64,000 bases of DNA, taken from the NCBI GenBank assembly GCA_965221725.1, contig OZ244909.1:1-64000 (forward strand), in the 5' to 3' direction. Numbering within the stretch: the first letter of the stretch is position 1; each line of letters begins with the position of its first letter. Of this stretch, positions 25,441-34,395 are shown in pieces. The DNA comes from HK1 sp965221725. Its GTDB lineage: Bacteria > Pseudomonadota > Gammaproteobacteria > HK1. The notes beneath the pieces were generated by a model. That model was not told the origin of the DNA and did no database searches. It saw only the letters and a program-made list of their open reading frames with translations. Position numbers and translations under genes: made by a program.

Positions 25441-28400
25441 CCAGGGCGAATTTCCGGCTTCCCACCGGGGGGCGCATCGATCGCGGCCGCCCTGTCGGTT
25501 TCTCGTTCGACGGGGAGCGATATTCCGGGTTCGCGGGGGACACGCTCGCATCGGCGCTGCTGGCCAACGGCGTGCGTCTGGTGGGGCGGAGCTTCAAGTA
25601 CCACCGCCCGCGGGGGGTGGTCACCGACGGGGTGGAGGAGCCGAACGCGCTGATCCAGCTCGGTATCGGCGCGAGCGGTGAGCCCAACGCCCGCGCGACG
25701 CAGGTGGAGATTCACGATGGCCTGATCGCCGCCAGCCAGAACTGCTGGCCAAACGTCCGGTTCGACGCGGGGGCGGTGAACGGACTTCTGAGCGCGCTGT
25801 TTCCCGCCGGCTTCTACTACAAGACCTTCATGTGGCCGGGGACATGGTGGATGAAGTACGAGTATTTCATCCGCCGTGCGGCCGGGCTCGGGCGCGCGCC
25901 GACCGGGCCGGATCCGGATATCTACGACAAGTCCTGGGCACACTGCGACGTTCTGGTGGTCGGCGCCGGCCCGAGCGGCCTGGCGGCGGCGCATGCCGCC
26001 GGTCGCACCGGCGCCCGGGTGCTCGTCGTCGACGAGCGGCCCGAGCCGGGGGGCCACCTGCCCGGCACTCGTGAGTCCATCGATGACGCACCCGCCGAGG
26101 AGTGGGTCTCCGCGATGGTGTCCGATCTCGCGGACATGGACGAGATGCGCATCCTGTCGCGGGCGACCGCTCTCGGATACTACGACCACAACTCGCTCAC
26201 GGTGCTGGAGCGCCGTACCGACCATCTGCCATATCGTGAGCGTGGCGGCCGGGTCCGCCAGCGTCTGTGGAAGGTGCGCGCGAAGCAGGTGGTGCTCGCC
26301 ACCGGAGCGCACGAGCGCCCGCTCGTGTTCTGCAACAACGACCGGCCGGGGGTGATGCTTGCCTCTGCGGCTCAGAGCTACGTCAACCGTTACGCGGTGC
26401 GTCCCGGCACCGCGGCGGTGGTGTTCACCAACAACGACTCCGCCTACGACCCCGCTCTCGACCTCGCCGATGCCGGCCTGCGGGTAACGGTGGTCGACGT
26501 GCGCACGGAGCTTGCGGATCTCCGGCGCGCGCAACTCCGGCGTCGCGGTATCGAACTGCTGGCCGGACATGCGATCACCAACGTGCGGGGTGCGAAGGCG
26601 GTGACCGGGGTCTCGGTGGCGGCGCTGACCGCGGCCGCGGCCGGGTACACGGGGACGAGCCGGAAGATCCCCTGCGATCTGGTGTGCATGTCTGGTGGCT
26701 GGAACCCGACCGTCCACCTCTTCTCGCAGTCGGGCGGCCGGCTCGCCTTCGACGAGGCCCGGGGGGTGTTCGTTCCCGGCGAGGCGCGCCAGGCACAGTT
26801 CTCCGCCGGCGGCTGCAACGGGACCGGAACGCTCGCGTTCGCCCTGTCCGAGGGACGTGAGGCCGGCAAGTCCGCCGCCGCCGCGTGCGGGTTCCGGATG
26901 CGGGGCGGCACCGCGCTACCCAAGGTCGATGCGGTCGAGGAAGCGCCGATCCGGCTCTTCTGGACGGCTCCGCCGCGTCATCCCGACCGCCGGCTGGACA
27001 AGCACTTCGTCGACTTCCAGAACGACGTGACCGCATCCGACATCGCGCTGGCGGCGCGGGAGGGCTATCGCTCGGTCGAGCACCTGAAACGCTACACGAC
27101 GACCGGCATGGGCACGGACCAGGGCAAGACGAGCAACGTGAACGCCCTGGCGATCCTGTCCGAAACCCTCGGTGCCGACATTGCCGCCACCGGCACCACC
27201 ACCTTCCGCCCTCCGTACACCCCCGCGACGTTCGGCGCCCTGGCCGGCCGCGAAGTGGGCGAACTTTCCGACCCCGTGCGCACCACCCCGATGCATCGGT
27301 GGCACGTGGAGCAGGGCGCGGCGTTCGAGGATGTCGGGCAGTGGAAGCGGCCCTGGTACTACCCCCGCGATGGCGAGTCGATGCGCGAGGCCGTTGATCG
27401 GGAGTGCCTCGCGGTGCGCAACGCGGTCGGCATCCTGGATGCATCGACGCTGGGCAAGATCGACGTGCAGGGACCGGACGCCGCGGAGTTCCTCGATCGA
27501 ATCTACACGAACGGGTGGAAGCGGCTCGGGGTGGGACGGTGCCGGTACGGTCTGATGTGCACCGAGGACGGGATGGTGTTCGACGACGGGGTCACCCTGC
27601 GGCTCGCGGATCACCACTACCTCGTGCACACCACCAGCGGCAACGCGGCCCGGGCGCTCGGGTGGATGGAGGAGTGGCTGCAGACGGAGTGGCCGAAACT
27701 CCGAGTGTACTGCACCTCGGTGACCGAGCAGCTCGCGACCGCGTCCATCTCGGGGCCGCTCGCGCGCCGGCTCCTCGCCGAGCTGACCACCGACATCGAT
27801 CTCGACCGGGACGCCTTCCCCTTCATGCGCTGGCGGGATGGGCGCGTGGCGGGGCTGCCGGCTCGCGTGGCCCGGGTGTCGTTCACCGGCGAGTCGTCGT
27901 TCGAAGTGAGCGTTCCCGCGGGCTACGGACTCTCGCTGTGGACGGCGCTGATGCACGCCGGTCAGCGCTACGGGATCACCCCCTACGGTACGGAGGCGAT
28001 GCACGTGCTGCGCGCCGAGCGGGGGTTCATCATCGCCGGGCAGGACACCGACGGCACCGTGACTCCGATTGATCTCGGCATGGAGTGGATCGTCAGCCGG
28101 AGGAAGGATTTCATCGGCAAGCGCTCGCTCGACCGTGTCGACACCGTGCGCGACGACCGCAAGCAGCTCGTCGGACTGCTGACCGAGCACCCCGAGGACG
28201 TGCTGCCCGAGGGGGGGCAGATCGTGGAGAAGGTAACCGCGCCGCCGATGCGAATGATCGGCCATGTCACGTCGAGCTACTTCAGCGCCAACCTCGGTCG
28301 TTCCATCGCCCTCGCGCTCGTGCGGGGCGGGCGCCGCCGCCACGGCGAGCGGGTCATGGTTCCGCTGGAGCGCTCGGTGATATCCGCCCGCATCACCGAA

Positions 28401-28442
28401 CCCCTGTTCTTCGATCCGGAGGGAGCACGCGCGCATGACTGA
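25437..28442 (+). CDS. soxA: Sarcosine oxidase alpha subunit, copy 2
   Basis: Second SoxA, 1001 aa. The N-terminal fold VGFSFDGERYSGFAGDTLASALLANGVR is followed by the NAD-binding VLVVGAGPSGLAAAHAAGRTGARVLVVDE and RPLVFCNNDRPGVMLASAAQ. The C-terminal GcvT-like folate domain has VGILDASTLGKIDVQGPDAAEFL and ITPYGTEAMHVLRAERGFIIAGQDTDGT. The last motif (GQDTDGT) is the usual one for this family; copy 1 has VPNELDGRT there, a visible divergence in the folate domain. Start ATG 25437 overlaps soxD by 4 bases. Confidence 0.96.
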   Translation: MTRANFRLPTGGRIDRGRPVGFSFDGERYSGFAGDTLASALLANGVRLVGRSFKYHRPRGVVTDGVEEPNALIQLGIGASGEPNARATQVEIHDGLIAASQNCWPNVRFDAGAVNGLLSALFPAGFYYKTFMWPGTWWMKYEYFIRRAAGLGRAPTGPDPDIYDKSWAHCDVLVVGAGPSGLAAAHAAGRTGARVLVVDERPEPGGHLPGTRESIDDAPAEEWVSAMVSDLADMDEMRILSRATALGYYDHNSLTVLERRTDHLPYRERGGRVRQRLWKVRAKQVVLATGAHERPLVFCNNDRPGVMLASAAQSYVNRYAVRPGTAAVVFTNNDSAYDPALDLADAGLRVTVVDVRTELADLRRAQLRRRGIELLAGHAITNVRGAKAVTGVSVAALTAAAAGYTGTSRKIPCDLVCMSGGWNPTVHLFSQSGGRLAFDEARGVFVPGEARQAQFSAGGCNGTGTLAFALSEGREAGKSAAAACGFRMRGGTALPKVDAVEEAPIRLFWTAPPRHPDRRLDKHFVDFQNDVTASDIALAAREGYRSVEHLKRYTTTGMGTDQGKTSNVNALAILSETLGADIAATGTTTFRPPYTPATFGALAGREVGELSDPVRTTPMHRWHVEQGAAFEDVGQWKRPWYYPRDGESMREAVDRECLAVRNAVGILDASTLGKIDVQGPDAAEFLDRIYTNGWKRLGVGRCRYGLMCTEDGMVFDDGVTLRLADHHYLVHTTSGNAARALGWMEEWLQTEWPKLRVYCTSVTEQLATASISGPLARRLLAELTTDIDLDRDAFPFMRWRDGRVAGLPARVARVSFTGESSFEVSVPAGYGLSLWTALMHAGQRYGITPYGTEAMHVLRAERGFIIAGQDTDGTVTPIDLGMEWIVSRRKDFIGKRSLDRVDTVRDDRKQLVGLLTEHPEDVLPEGGQIVEKVTAPPMRMIGHVTSSYFSANLGRSIALALVRGGRRRHGERVMVPLERSVISARITEPLFFDPEGARAHD

Positions 28443-28507
28443 GCGGGCGCTCGGGGCAGGACCGGCGAGCGATGGGCGCAAAGGAGCATCCGCGCATGGC
28501 TGAGCGG
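28422..28507 (+). repeat. Local duplication of a translation-start segment before soxG copy 2
   Basis: Two 25-bp segments, 28422-28446 and 28483-28507, match at 22 of 25 positions. Each contains GGAGCA, then CGCATG, then a CTGAGCGG run. The first overlaps the soxA stop; the second supplies the soxG start region. The first ATG opens only a short frame ending at 28503. Confidence 0.75.
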
Positions 28508-29110
28508 TATCAACGCCGCAGCGCCCTCGCGCACCTGGGGCTCGAGGCGCGAGCGTCCGTCGTCGCCGGGGAGGGGGGGGTGACGCTCGGCGAGGCCCCC
28601 ATGCGCGGCCTTCTGGTGCTGCGCGGCGACAGCGGCGACCAGGCGCTGCGCAGTGCGGTGGCGGCGACGATCGGACTCGAGCCCGTCGCCGAGCCGCTGA
28701 CCGCAGCGCGCCGGCGCGGCCTGTCCATCCTCTGGCTCGGGCCGGACGAGTGGCTCGTGGTCACCCCCGATCGCCGGCGGGCGCGTATCGAGCGGGCGCT
28801 GCGCGATGCGCTGACCGGGCAGCACGCGGCAGTGACCGACGTGTCGCACGGTCGCGTTATCCTCGTCCTCTCCGGCCCGGATGCGCCCGCGGTTCTGGCG
28901 AAAGGGTGCTCTCTCGATCTCCATCCCCGCCGGTTCGGCTCCGGGCGCTGCGCGCAGTCGAGACTCGCCAAGTGTCAGGCATTGATCCATCAGACCGGCG
29001 ATGCGCCGGAGTTCGAGATTTACGTGCAGCGCAGCTTCGCGCAGTACGCATGGACGTGGCTGGAGGACGCGGGACGGGAGTTCGGTCTCCGTATCGTGTC
29101 GGTGGAGTAG
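28496..29110 (+). CDS. soxG: Sarcosine oxidase gamma subunit, copy 2
   Basis: Gamma subunit with family features: SILWLGPDEWLVVTPD, TDVSHGRVILVLSGPDAPAVLAKGCSLDLHP, QTGDAPEFEIYVQRSFAQYAWTWLEDAGREFG. About 204 aa from ATG 28496 (MAERYQRRSALAHLGLEA); an upstream ATG at 28472 is also in frame. Better conserved against the family than copy 1, including the CSLDLHP motif. Last gene of the second operon; it converges with folC. Confidence 0.93.
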   Translation: MAERYQRRSALAHLGLEARASVVAGEGGVTLGEAPMRGLLVLRGDSGDQALRSAVAATIGLEPVAEPLTAARRRGLSILWLGPDEWLVVTPDRRRARIERALRDALTGQHAAVTDVSHGRVILVLSGPDAPAVLAKGCSLDLHPRRFGSGRCAQSRLAKCQALIHQTGDAPEFEIYVQRSFAQYAWTWLEDAGREFGLRIVSVE

Positions 29111-29149
29111 CAAGCTCGCAATCCGGCCGCACGGTCGGCCGACGTGACA

Positions 29150-30751
29150 TCACGCGGTGGCGCCGGCATCGACATCGGCATGATCGGATACGGGCGGATG
29201 GCCGGTTCGGGTCGGTCGCCGCCGCCTGGGTCCGAGGATGCGCCGCGCCGCCCCCGCCATGTACATCGAACCGGTCGCACAGACGATTCCGTCGCGCCCG
29301 GCGAGGCACATCGCCGCTTGCAGTGCATCGGCCGGGGCGTCGATTGCCTCGATTGCGGCGTGCGGCGCCGCTTCCCGCAGATCGCGCACAAGCGCCTCCG
29401 CGGCCAGGGATCGGGAAGGCTCGACCGCGGTGGCGATTACCACATTCGCCTGCCGCACCAGCGAAGAAAGTACGCTCGGCGCGTCCTTTCCGCGGGTGAT
29501 CGAGACCACCGCCACCAATGTGGTAGACCGCCGGGCGTCGAGTATCCGGACCAGCGCCGCGATCGATCCCGAGGTATGCGCGCCGTCCGTGATGACGAGC
29601 GGCGCCTCGCGCAGTATCTCCACCCGACCCGGGAGGTCGGCTGCCTTGAGCGCGGTGCCCGCCGCCGCATCGTCGAGGAGGCGCAGGGCCCCCATCTCGT
29701 GCGCGAGTGCGAGCGCGAGCGCCGCGTTCTCGATCATGTGCCGTCCCGGTTGCCGGAGACCGATCCGGATAGTGCGACCCGGGAGGAGGATGTCGGCTTC
29801 CTCGGTGCCGGGGAAAGTGCCCGCGCTCGATCGGGGTTCGGCGACCACCGCCCGGCTGAGGGCGTCGGCCTCTGCGGCGCCGACGGGCGCGCCGGCGAGC
29901 TTCGGGAGTTTTGCCCCGAGTCCGGCGAGGAGGACATCGGCTTCTCCGGCGCCGACGGTGCGCACGGCTTCATGCCGTTGTGCCGCGCGGTGTCCGGAAG
30001 CGCCCGCCGGGGCGCCGGTGGCCGGACGCGCACCGCGCCAGCGTATCCCGATATCGCGACCCAGGCGCCGGAGCGGAGCGCCGATCCGGGCGGTTTCGCG
30101 TTCCATCACCGCTGAGGCCGGCGCCGGCATCGAGCCGATCACCAGGGGCACGCCGGCGCGCGCGACGGCTGCCTTCTCGCGCGCGATGTCGGTGAGCGCG
30201 GGTCCGAGGCGGTCCGCATGTTCCATCTCGACCGATGTCACGCAGGTGGCGGCTGCCCGGCACGCGCGGGTGGGATCGAGCCGCGCGCCGATGCCGGCTT
30301 CGATTACGGCGATGTCCACACCCGCGTCGGCGAAGGTGTTGAACGCGGCTGCGACCAGTGCATCGAAGAAGGCAGGCGCGGTGTCCGCGTCGGCCCGATG
30401 CAGGTCCGCGATGGCGGGCCGGACCCGCTCCATCGCCTCGACGAACTTGCCGCGGCCAATCGGCGCACCGGCGATCCTGATCCGTTCGTTCCAGTGTTCG
30501 AGATGGGGGGAGGTGAACGTGCCGATGCGCAAGCCGGCCGCGGCGAGGAGCGCCTCCAGGTAGAGCGCGGTCGAGCCCTTGCCCTTGGAACCGGTGATGT
30601 GGATGGCGGCAAGCTCGCGATGCGGGTTGCCGATTCGATCGAGCAGCGATTCGATCGGATACAGCCCGAGCCTTTCGCGCTCCTCCCGCGTGCGGGGTGG
30701 GGTGCGGACGAGGGATTCGAGGAAGGCCGTCGCGGCGCGGTATGTCCGCAA
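29150..30751 (-). CDS. folC: Folylpolyglutamate synthase (dihydrofolate synthase family)
   Basis: FolC adds glutamates to folates. Evidence: ERLGLYPIESLLDRIGNPHRELAAIHITGSKGKGSTALYLEALLAAAGLRIGTFTSPHL (P-loop), DIAVIEAGIGARLDPTRA, and a C-terminal Mur-ligase-type domain with ITDGAHTSGSIAALV. About 90 residues of low-complexity Ala/Gly-rich sequence (roughly residues 225-315) interrupt the middle, so the protein is about 533 aa versus 420-440 normally. No ATG is available; TTG 30751 gives LRTYRAATAFLESL, the expected N-terminus. It follows folD by about 100 bases on the same strand and converges with soxG. Confidence 0.88.
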   Translation of the reverse strand: MRTYRAATAFLESLVRTPPRTREERERLGLYPIESLLDRIGNPHRELAAIHITGSKGKGSTALYLEALLAAAGLRIGTFTSPHLEHWNERIRIAGAPIGRGKFVEAMERVRPAIADLHRADADTAPAFFDALVAAAFNTFADAGVDIAVIEAGIGARLDPTRACRAAATCVTSVEMEHADRLGPALTDIAREKAAVARAGVPLVIGSMPAPASAVMERETARIGAPLRRLGRDIGIRWRGARPATGAPAGASGHRAAQRHEAVRTVGAGEADVLLAGLGAKLPKLAGAPVGAAEADALSRAVVAEPRSSAGTFPGTEEADILLPGRTIRIGLRQPGRHMIENAALALALAHEMGALRLLDDAAAGTALKAADLPGRVEILREAPLVITDGAHTSGSIAALVRILDARRSTTLVAVVSITRGKDAPSVLSSLVRQANVVIATAVEPSRSLAAEALVRDLREAAPHAAIEAIDAPADALQAAMCLAGRDGIVCATGSMYMAGAARRILGPRRRRPTRTGHPPVSDHADVDAGATA

Positions 30752-30849
30752 CCGGCGATGACCGCCCGCATCGCCCGGATCAACCGAGCCGTTCGGACCC
30801 ACGGGCCCGCGGTCGAGGGTGGCGCGTATCAGCTCCCCACGCCTCCGAT

Positions 30850-31749
30850 CTACGCCTCCGGCACCTCCACCCCATGCTGCCGGCACGCGGCGAGCACGGT
30901 GTTGTGCAGGAGGCAGGCGATGGTCATCGGCCCCACGCCGCCGGGTACCGGCGTGATGCCCGCAACGCTCGGGAGCGCGCTTTCGAAGTCGACGTCGCCG
31001 ACGAGCCTGGTCTTTCCGTCGCCCGCGTCGATCCGGTTGATACCGACGTCGATGACCGTCGCCCCCGGCCGGACCCAGTCCCCGGGCACCATGCGGGGCC
31101 GACCGACCGCGGCGATGAGGATGTCCGCACGCCGGCACTCCTCGGCCAGAGCGCGGGTCCGCGAGTGGGCGATGGTCACCGTGCAGCTCTCGCGCACCAG
31201 CAGGTGCGCCATGGGCTTGCCCACGATGTTCGACCGGCCGAGCACGAGCGCCCGTGCGCCCGAGAGGTCGCCGAGCCGGTCCTTCAGCAGCATCAGGCAT
31301 CCGAGGGGTGTGCACGGAACCAGCCCGTCGCCGCCCACCGCGAGCAGCCCCGCATTGGTGGTATGGAAACCGTCGACATCCTTCGCCGGATCGATGGTGG
31401 CGATGATCGCGTCGGCCCCGATCTGCGCCGGCAGCGGAAGCTGCACCAGAATTCCGCTCACGTCCGGGTCGTGGTTGAGCCGCCGCACCAGCGCCAGGAG
31501 CGCTTCCTGCGAAGTCGTGGCCGGCAGCCGATGCTCGAACGAGCGCATGCCGGCCGCTCGGGTCTGTTTCGCCTTGTTGCGCACGTAGACCTCGCTGGCC
31601 GGATTCTCGCCGACGAGCACCACCGCAAGCCCCGGTTCGATGCCGTGGTGATCCTTCAGCGCGCCGACCTGCATCCCGACCCGCGCCCGCAACCCGTCCG
31701 CGAATGCCTTGCCGTCGATGATCCTCGTGTCCGGAGCGCGGTCGCTCAT
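30850..31749 (-). CDS. folD: Methylenetetrahydrofolate dehydrogenase / methenyl-THF cyclohydrolase
   Basis: FolD interconverts methylene-, methenyl- and 10-formyl-THF with NADP. Hallmarks: VVLVGENPASEVYVRNKAKQTRAAGM (catalytic Lys), GILVQLPLP, PAKDVDGFHTTNAGLL, CTPLGCLMLL, ALVLGRSNIVGKPMAHLL and GGVGPMTIACLLHNTV. 299 aa. It is upstream of folC on the minus strand, so FolD-FolC would process the methylene-THF made by the sarcosine oxidases. A divergent 447-base region separates it from the corrinoid protein gene. Confidence 0.97.
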   Translation of the reverse strand: MSDRAPDTRIIDGKAFADGLRARVGMQVGALKDHHGIEPGLAVVLVGENPASEVYVRNKAKQTRAAGMRSFEHRLPATTSQEALLALVRRLNHDPDVSGILVQLPLPAQIGADAIIATIDPAKDVDGFHTTNAGLLAVGGDGLVPCTPLGCLMLLKDRLGDLSGARALVLGRSNIVGKPMAHLLVRESCTVTIAHSRTRALAEECRRADILIAAVGRPRMVPGDWVRPGATVIDVGINRIDAGDGKTRLVGDVDFESALPSVAGITPVPGGVGPMTIACLLHNTVLAACRQHGVEVPEA

Positions 31750-32196
31750 GTGCCTCCCCCGTGGTCGGTGCGTGGTACCGATACGCGGCGCCGGAGGCTA
31801 GCAGGTTCGCCGCCGCGCTCCAACGATACCGGGGGGTATGCCGGGGAGATATCGCGGGGACACCGGGGGGCAACGGGAGGACATTGCAAGGCCGTCGGTG
31901 GTTCCCGTTGGCGACCCGAGAGGTCGTCACGCGGTGCGATTCCGTCGTATTTCAGTCCGTGCCGGAAGCCGGTGGGCGTGGATGGATACGGCCCCGGCCT
32001 GCTGTCGCATTTCGGCAATCCTGCGTCGCGATCGTGTCAGATCGGAGATCGGGGGCTGATAGTCTGCGCGCCAATTATCGCGCCGCACACAACCCGTGGA
32101 TATTGTGCGTACGATGCGCGTGGGTGCCGCTCGTCCGGCGCGGCGCGCAACCCGTGAAGGGGCGTTTCATCCCGATGTCACCGAGGAGCCGCCGCC
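31750..32196. other. Divergent intergenic region folD / corrinoid protein
   Basis: No credible gene on either strand. It contains runs such as ATACCGGGGGGTATGCCGGGG near 31826 and a GGAG close to the corrinoid start. I looked for a cobalamin riboswitch and did not find its conserved B12-box. TGATAGTCT near 32057 could be a -10 element, but no good -35 pairs with it. Confidence 0.5.
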
Positions 32197-32940
32197 ATGC
32201 AGGGTGACGAGTTCGATCGCGAAGACGATGCAGGCGAAGAGGAAGAACTCGACCTGCGCACGCTGCCTGACGACGAGCTCGTCCGGCAGATGCACGACGA
32301 TCTCTACGACGGCCTGAAGGACGAGATCGAGGAAGGTACGCATATCCTGCTGGAGCGCGGGTGGACGGCAAAGCAGGTTCTGGACGATGCGCTCGTCGAG
32401 GGCATGCGCATTGTCGGCATCGACTTCCGGGACGGCATCCTCTTCGTCCCCGAGGTGCTCCTCGCGGCCAACGCGATGAAGGGCGGGATGGCGATTCTCC
32501 GTCCCCTGCTCGCCGAGACCGGCGCGGCCACGATCGGCAAGGTGGTCATCGGCACCGTCAAGGGCGACATCCACGACATCGGCAAGAATCTGGTGGGGAT
32601 GATGCTCGAAGGCGCCGGCTTCGAGGTCATCGACCTCGGCATCAATACCGACGCGGACGAATTCCTGGCCGCACTGGACGAGCACCAGCCGGACATTCTG
32701 GGCATGTCGGCCCTGCTCACCACCACCATGCCGTACATGAAGGTGGTCATCGACACCCTGAAGGAGCGCGGGTTACGCGACGACTACACCGTGCTGGTGG
32801 GGGGGGCGCCGCTCAACGAGCAGTTCGCGGAGGCAGTGGGTGCAGACGCCTACTGTCGCGATGCGGCGGTTGCGGTCGAGACCGCGAAGGACTTCGTGAC
32901 GCGTCGCCACAATGTCCGGGGGGCCGCGCTCTCCGCCTGA
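32197..32940 (+). CDS. Cobalamin-binding corrinoid protein (methyltransferase carrier)
   Basis: A stand-alone methyl-carrier protein with the MetH-type cap helix bundle (residues 25-105, including LVEGMRIVGIDFRDGILFVPEVLLAANAMKGGM) and a Rossmann B12 domain. The base-off motif D124-x-H126-x-x-G129 is in GTVKGDIHDIGKNLVG, with His126 as the lower cobalt ligand, and GMSALLTTTMPYM further on. 247 aa; the first 25 residues are an acidic extension (EDDAGEEEELDL). The methyl-THF methyltransferase and reactivase that should work with it lie 4.8 kb downstream, beyond the AT-rich insert. Confidence 0.93.
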   Translation: MQGDEFDREDDAGEEEELDLRTLPDDELVRQMHDDLYDGLKDEIEEGTHILLERGWTAKQVLDDALVEGMRIVGIDFRDGILFVPEVLLAANAMKGGMAILRPLLAETGAATIGKVVIGTVKGDIHDIGKNLVGMMLEGAGFEVIDLGINTDADEFLAALDEHQPDILGMSALLTTTMPYMKVVIDTLKERGLRDDYTVLVGGAPLNEQFAEAVGADAYCRDAAVAVETAKDFVTRRHNVRGAALSA

Positions 32941-33160
32941 CGCGCGTTTCTCACCAGCTCTCGGAGCAGGAATTTTCGGTAGCGCATCAATTTGACTCTC
33001 GGATTAAGAGGTGGTGAGGAGGGCGTGGTTGATACGTTCACGCAACGGAAGGAAATGCCGGGGCAACCGCGCATAACGTCACTTCCCCATCAACTCCCGG
33101 CTGATTGTGCTTCAACGCCAACCCGTAATCCCTACCACCTTCCCTTGAGTATCGGCACAA
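32941..33160. other. Left junction of the AT-richer insert
   Basis: Composition changes from GC-rich to AT-richer near 32970-33000 (CAATTTGACTCTCGGATTAAG). Just before the change, TTTCTCACC at about 32945 resembles the start of the dispersed intergenic repeat. No gene is seen here. No integrase, IS or tRNA marks the boundary. Confidence 0.5.
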
Positions 33161-34324
33161 ATGGATTTTTCGGTGACGGATGATCAGCAGGCAATCATTG
33201 ACGCCATACGGACCGTTTGCTCAAAGTTTCCCGACAAATATTGGCACGATGCTGATAAAACAGGTCAGTTTCCGGATTCTTTCTTTGAGATTATGGCGGC
33301 AGATGGTTGGTTGGGGATCGCCTTGCCGGAGATGTTTGGCGGCGCTGGTCTTGGTGTCAGCGAGGCAGCTTTGATGATGATGAGTATCTGTGAGTCGGGT
33401 GGCGGGATGACGGCTGCTTCTTGCATTCATATGAATATCTTCGGCCCCATGTCGATTGCCGTTCATGGTTCTGAAGAGCAAAAATTGCGCTGGTTGCCCG
33501 ATATTATCCGGGGCCGATACAAGATCTGCTTTGGTGTGACCGAACCTGATGCCGGCACGGACACAACCCGGATCTCCTGCCGCGCCGAACGATGTGGAAA
33601 TTACTATATTGTCACTGGCAAAAAAATTTGGACATCGGTCGCCCAAAAGGCGAAAAAGATCGTGCTCCTGGCCAGAACAACGCCGCGTGATGAAACCAGG
33701 CCAACCGAGGGTTTGAGTCTTTTCCTTGCTGATCTCGATAGATCAAGTGCCACCATCCGTGAGATTGAAAAAATGGGTCGCAGAGCAGTCGATTCCAATG
33801 AGATATTTTTTGAGGGAATGAAGATACCGGTGGAGGATCGAATCGGCGAGGAAGGTCAGGGGTTTCGCTATATCCTGCAAAGTCTGAACCCCGAGCGTAT
33901 CCTGTTGGCAGCGGAGGCTATCGGAATCGGCCGCAATGCGCTGGCCAGGGCGGCGAGGTACGCGCGCGAACGCCACGTATTTCAACGGCCAATCGGCCAG
34001 AACCAGTCGATTCAACACCCACTAGCTCAGATCTGGATGGAACTCGAGGCAGCCTATCTGGCGATGATGAAAGCGGCTTGGCTTCATGATTCTGGGCAAC
34101 CCTGCGCCATTGAAGCCAATACCGCAAAGTATCTCGCTGCTGAGGCCGGGTTTAATTCTTGCAAACAATCTGTGGTGACCCATGGCGGTATGGGTTATGC
34201 GCGCGAATTTCACGTGGAAAGATTGATGCGCGAAGTTATGATTCCTTATCTGGCACCGGTGAGTCAGCAGATGGTTCTGAATTTCGTTGCCGAGAAAGCA
34301 CTAGCAATAAAAAAATCATACTAA
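33161..34324 (+). CDS. Acyl-CoA dehydrogenase family protein
   Basis: A flavin enzyme that introduces an alpha-beta double bond into an acyl-CoA. N-terminal helical domain (MDFSVTDDQQAIIDAIRTVC), middle beta-domain with CFGVTEPDAGTDTTRISCRAER and YIVTGKKIWTS, and C-terminal helices with RPIGQNQSIQHPLAQIWMELEAA and THGGMGYAREFHVERLMREV. 387 aa. Substrate unknown. Composition is clearly AT-richer, with A/T third positions unlike the flanks. It begins the foreign insert; the TRAP genes and a CoA-transferase remnant next to it suggest uptake, CoA activation and oxidation of a small carboxylate. Confidence 0.92.
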   Translation: MDFSVTDDQQAIIDAIRTVCSKFPDKYWHDADKTGQFPDSFFEIMAADGWLGIALPEMFGGAGLGVSEAALMMMSICESGGGMTAASCIHMNIFGPMSIAVHGSEEQKLRWLPDIIRGRYKICFGVTEPDAGTDTTRISCRAERCGNYYIVTGKKIWTSVAQKAKKIVLLARTTPRDETRPTEGLSLFLADLDRSSATIREIEKMGRRAVDSNEIFFEGMKIPVEDRIGEEGQGFRYILQSLNPERILLAAEAIGIGRNALARAARYARERHVFQRPIGQNQSIQHPLAQIWMELEAAYLAMMKAAWLHDSGQPCAIEANTAKYLAAEAGFNSCKQSVVTHGGMGYAREFHVERLMREVMIPYLAPVSQQMVLNFVAEKALAIKKSY

Positions 34325-34395
34325 ATTCAAATTGCGGATTTCCCGCAATACACCGGGGCGGATCTGCCCGTTCTCCACAACTTCAGGAGGGATTC

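Noticed and set aside
31750..32196. Possible cobalamin riboswitch upstream of the corrinoid protein
   Set aside because: No B12-box or matching helices are visible.
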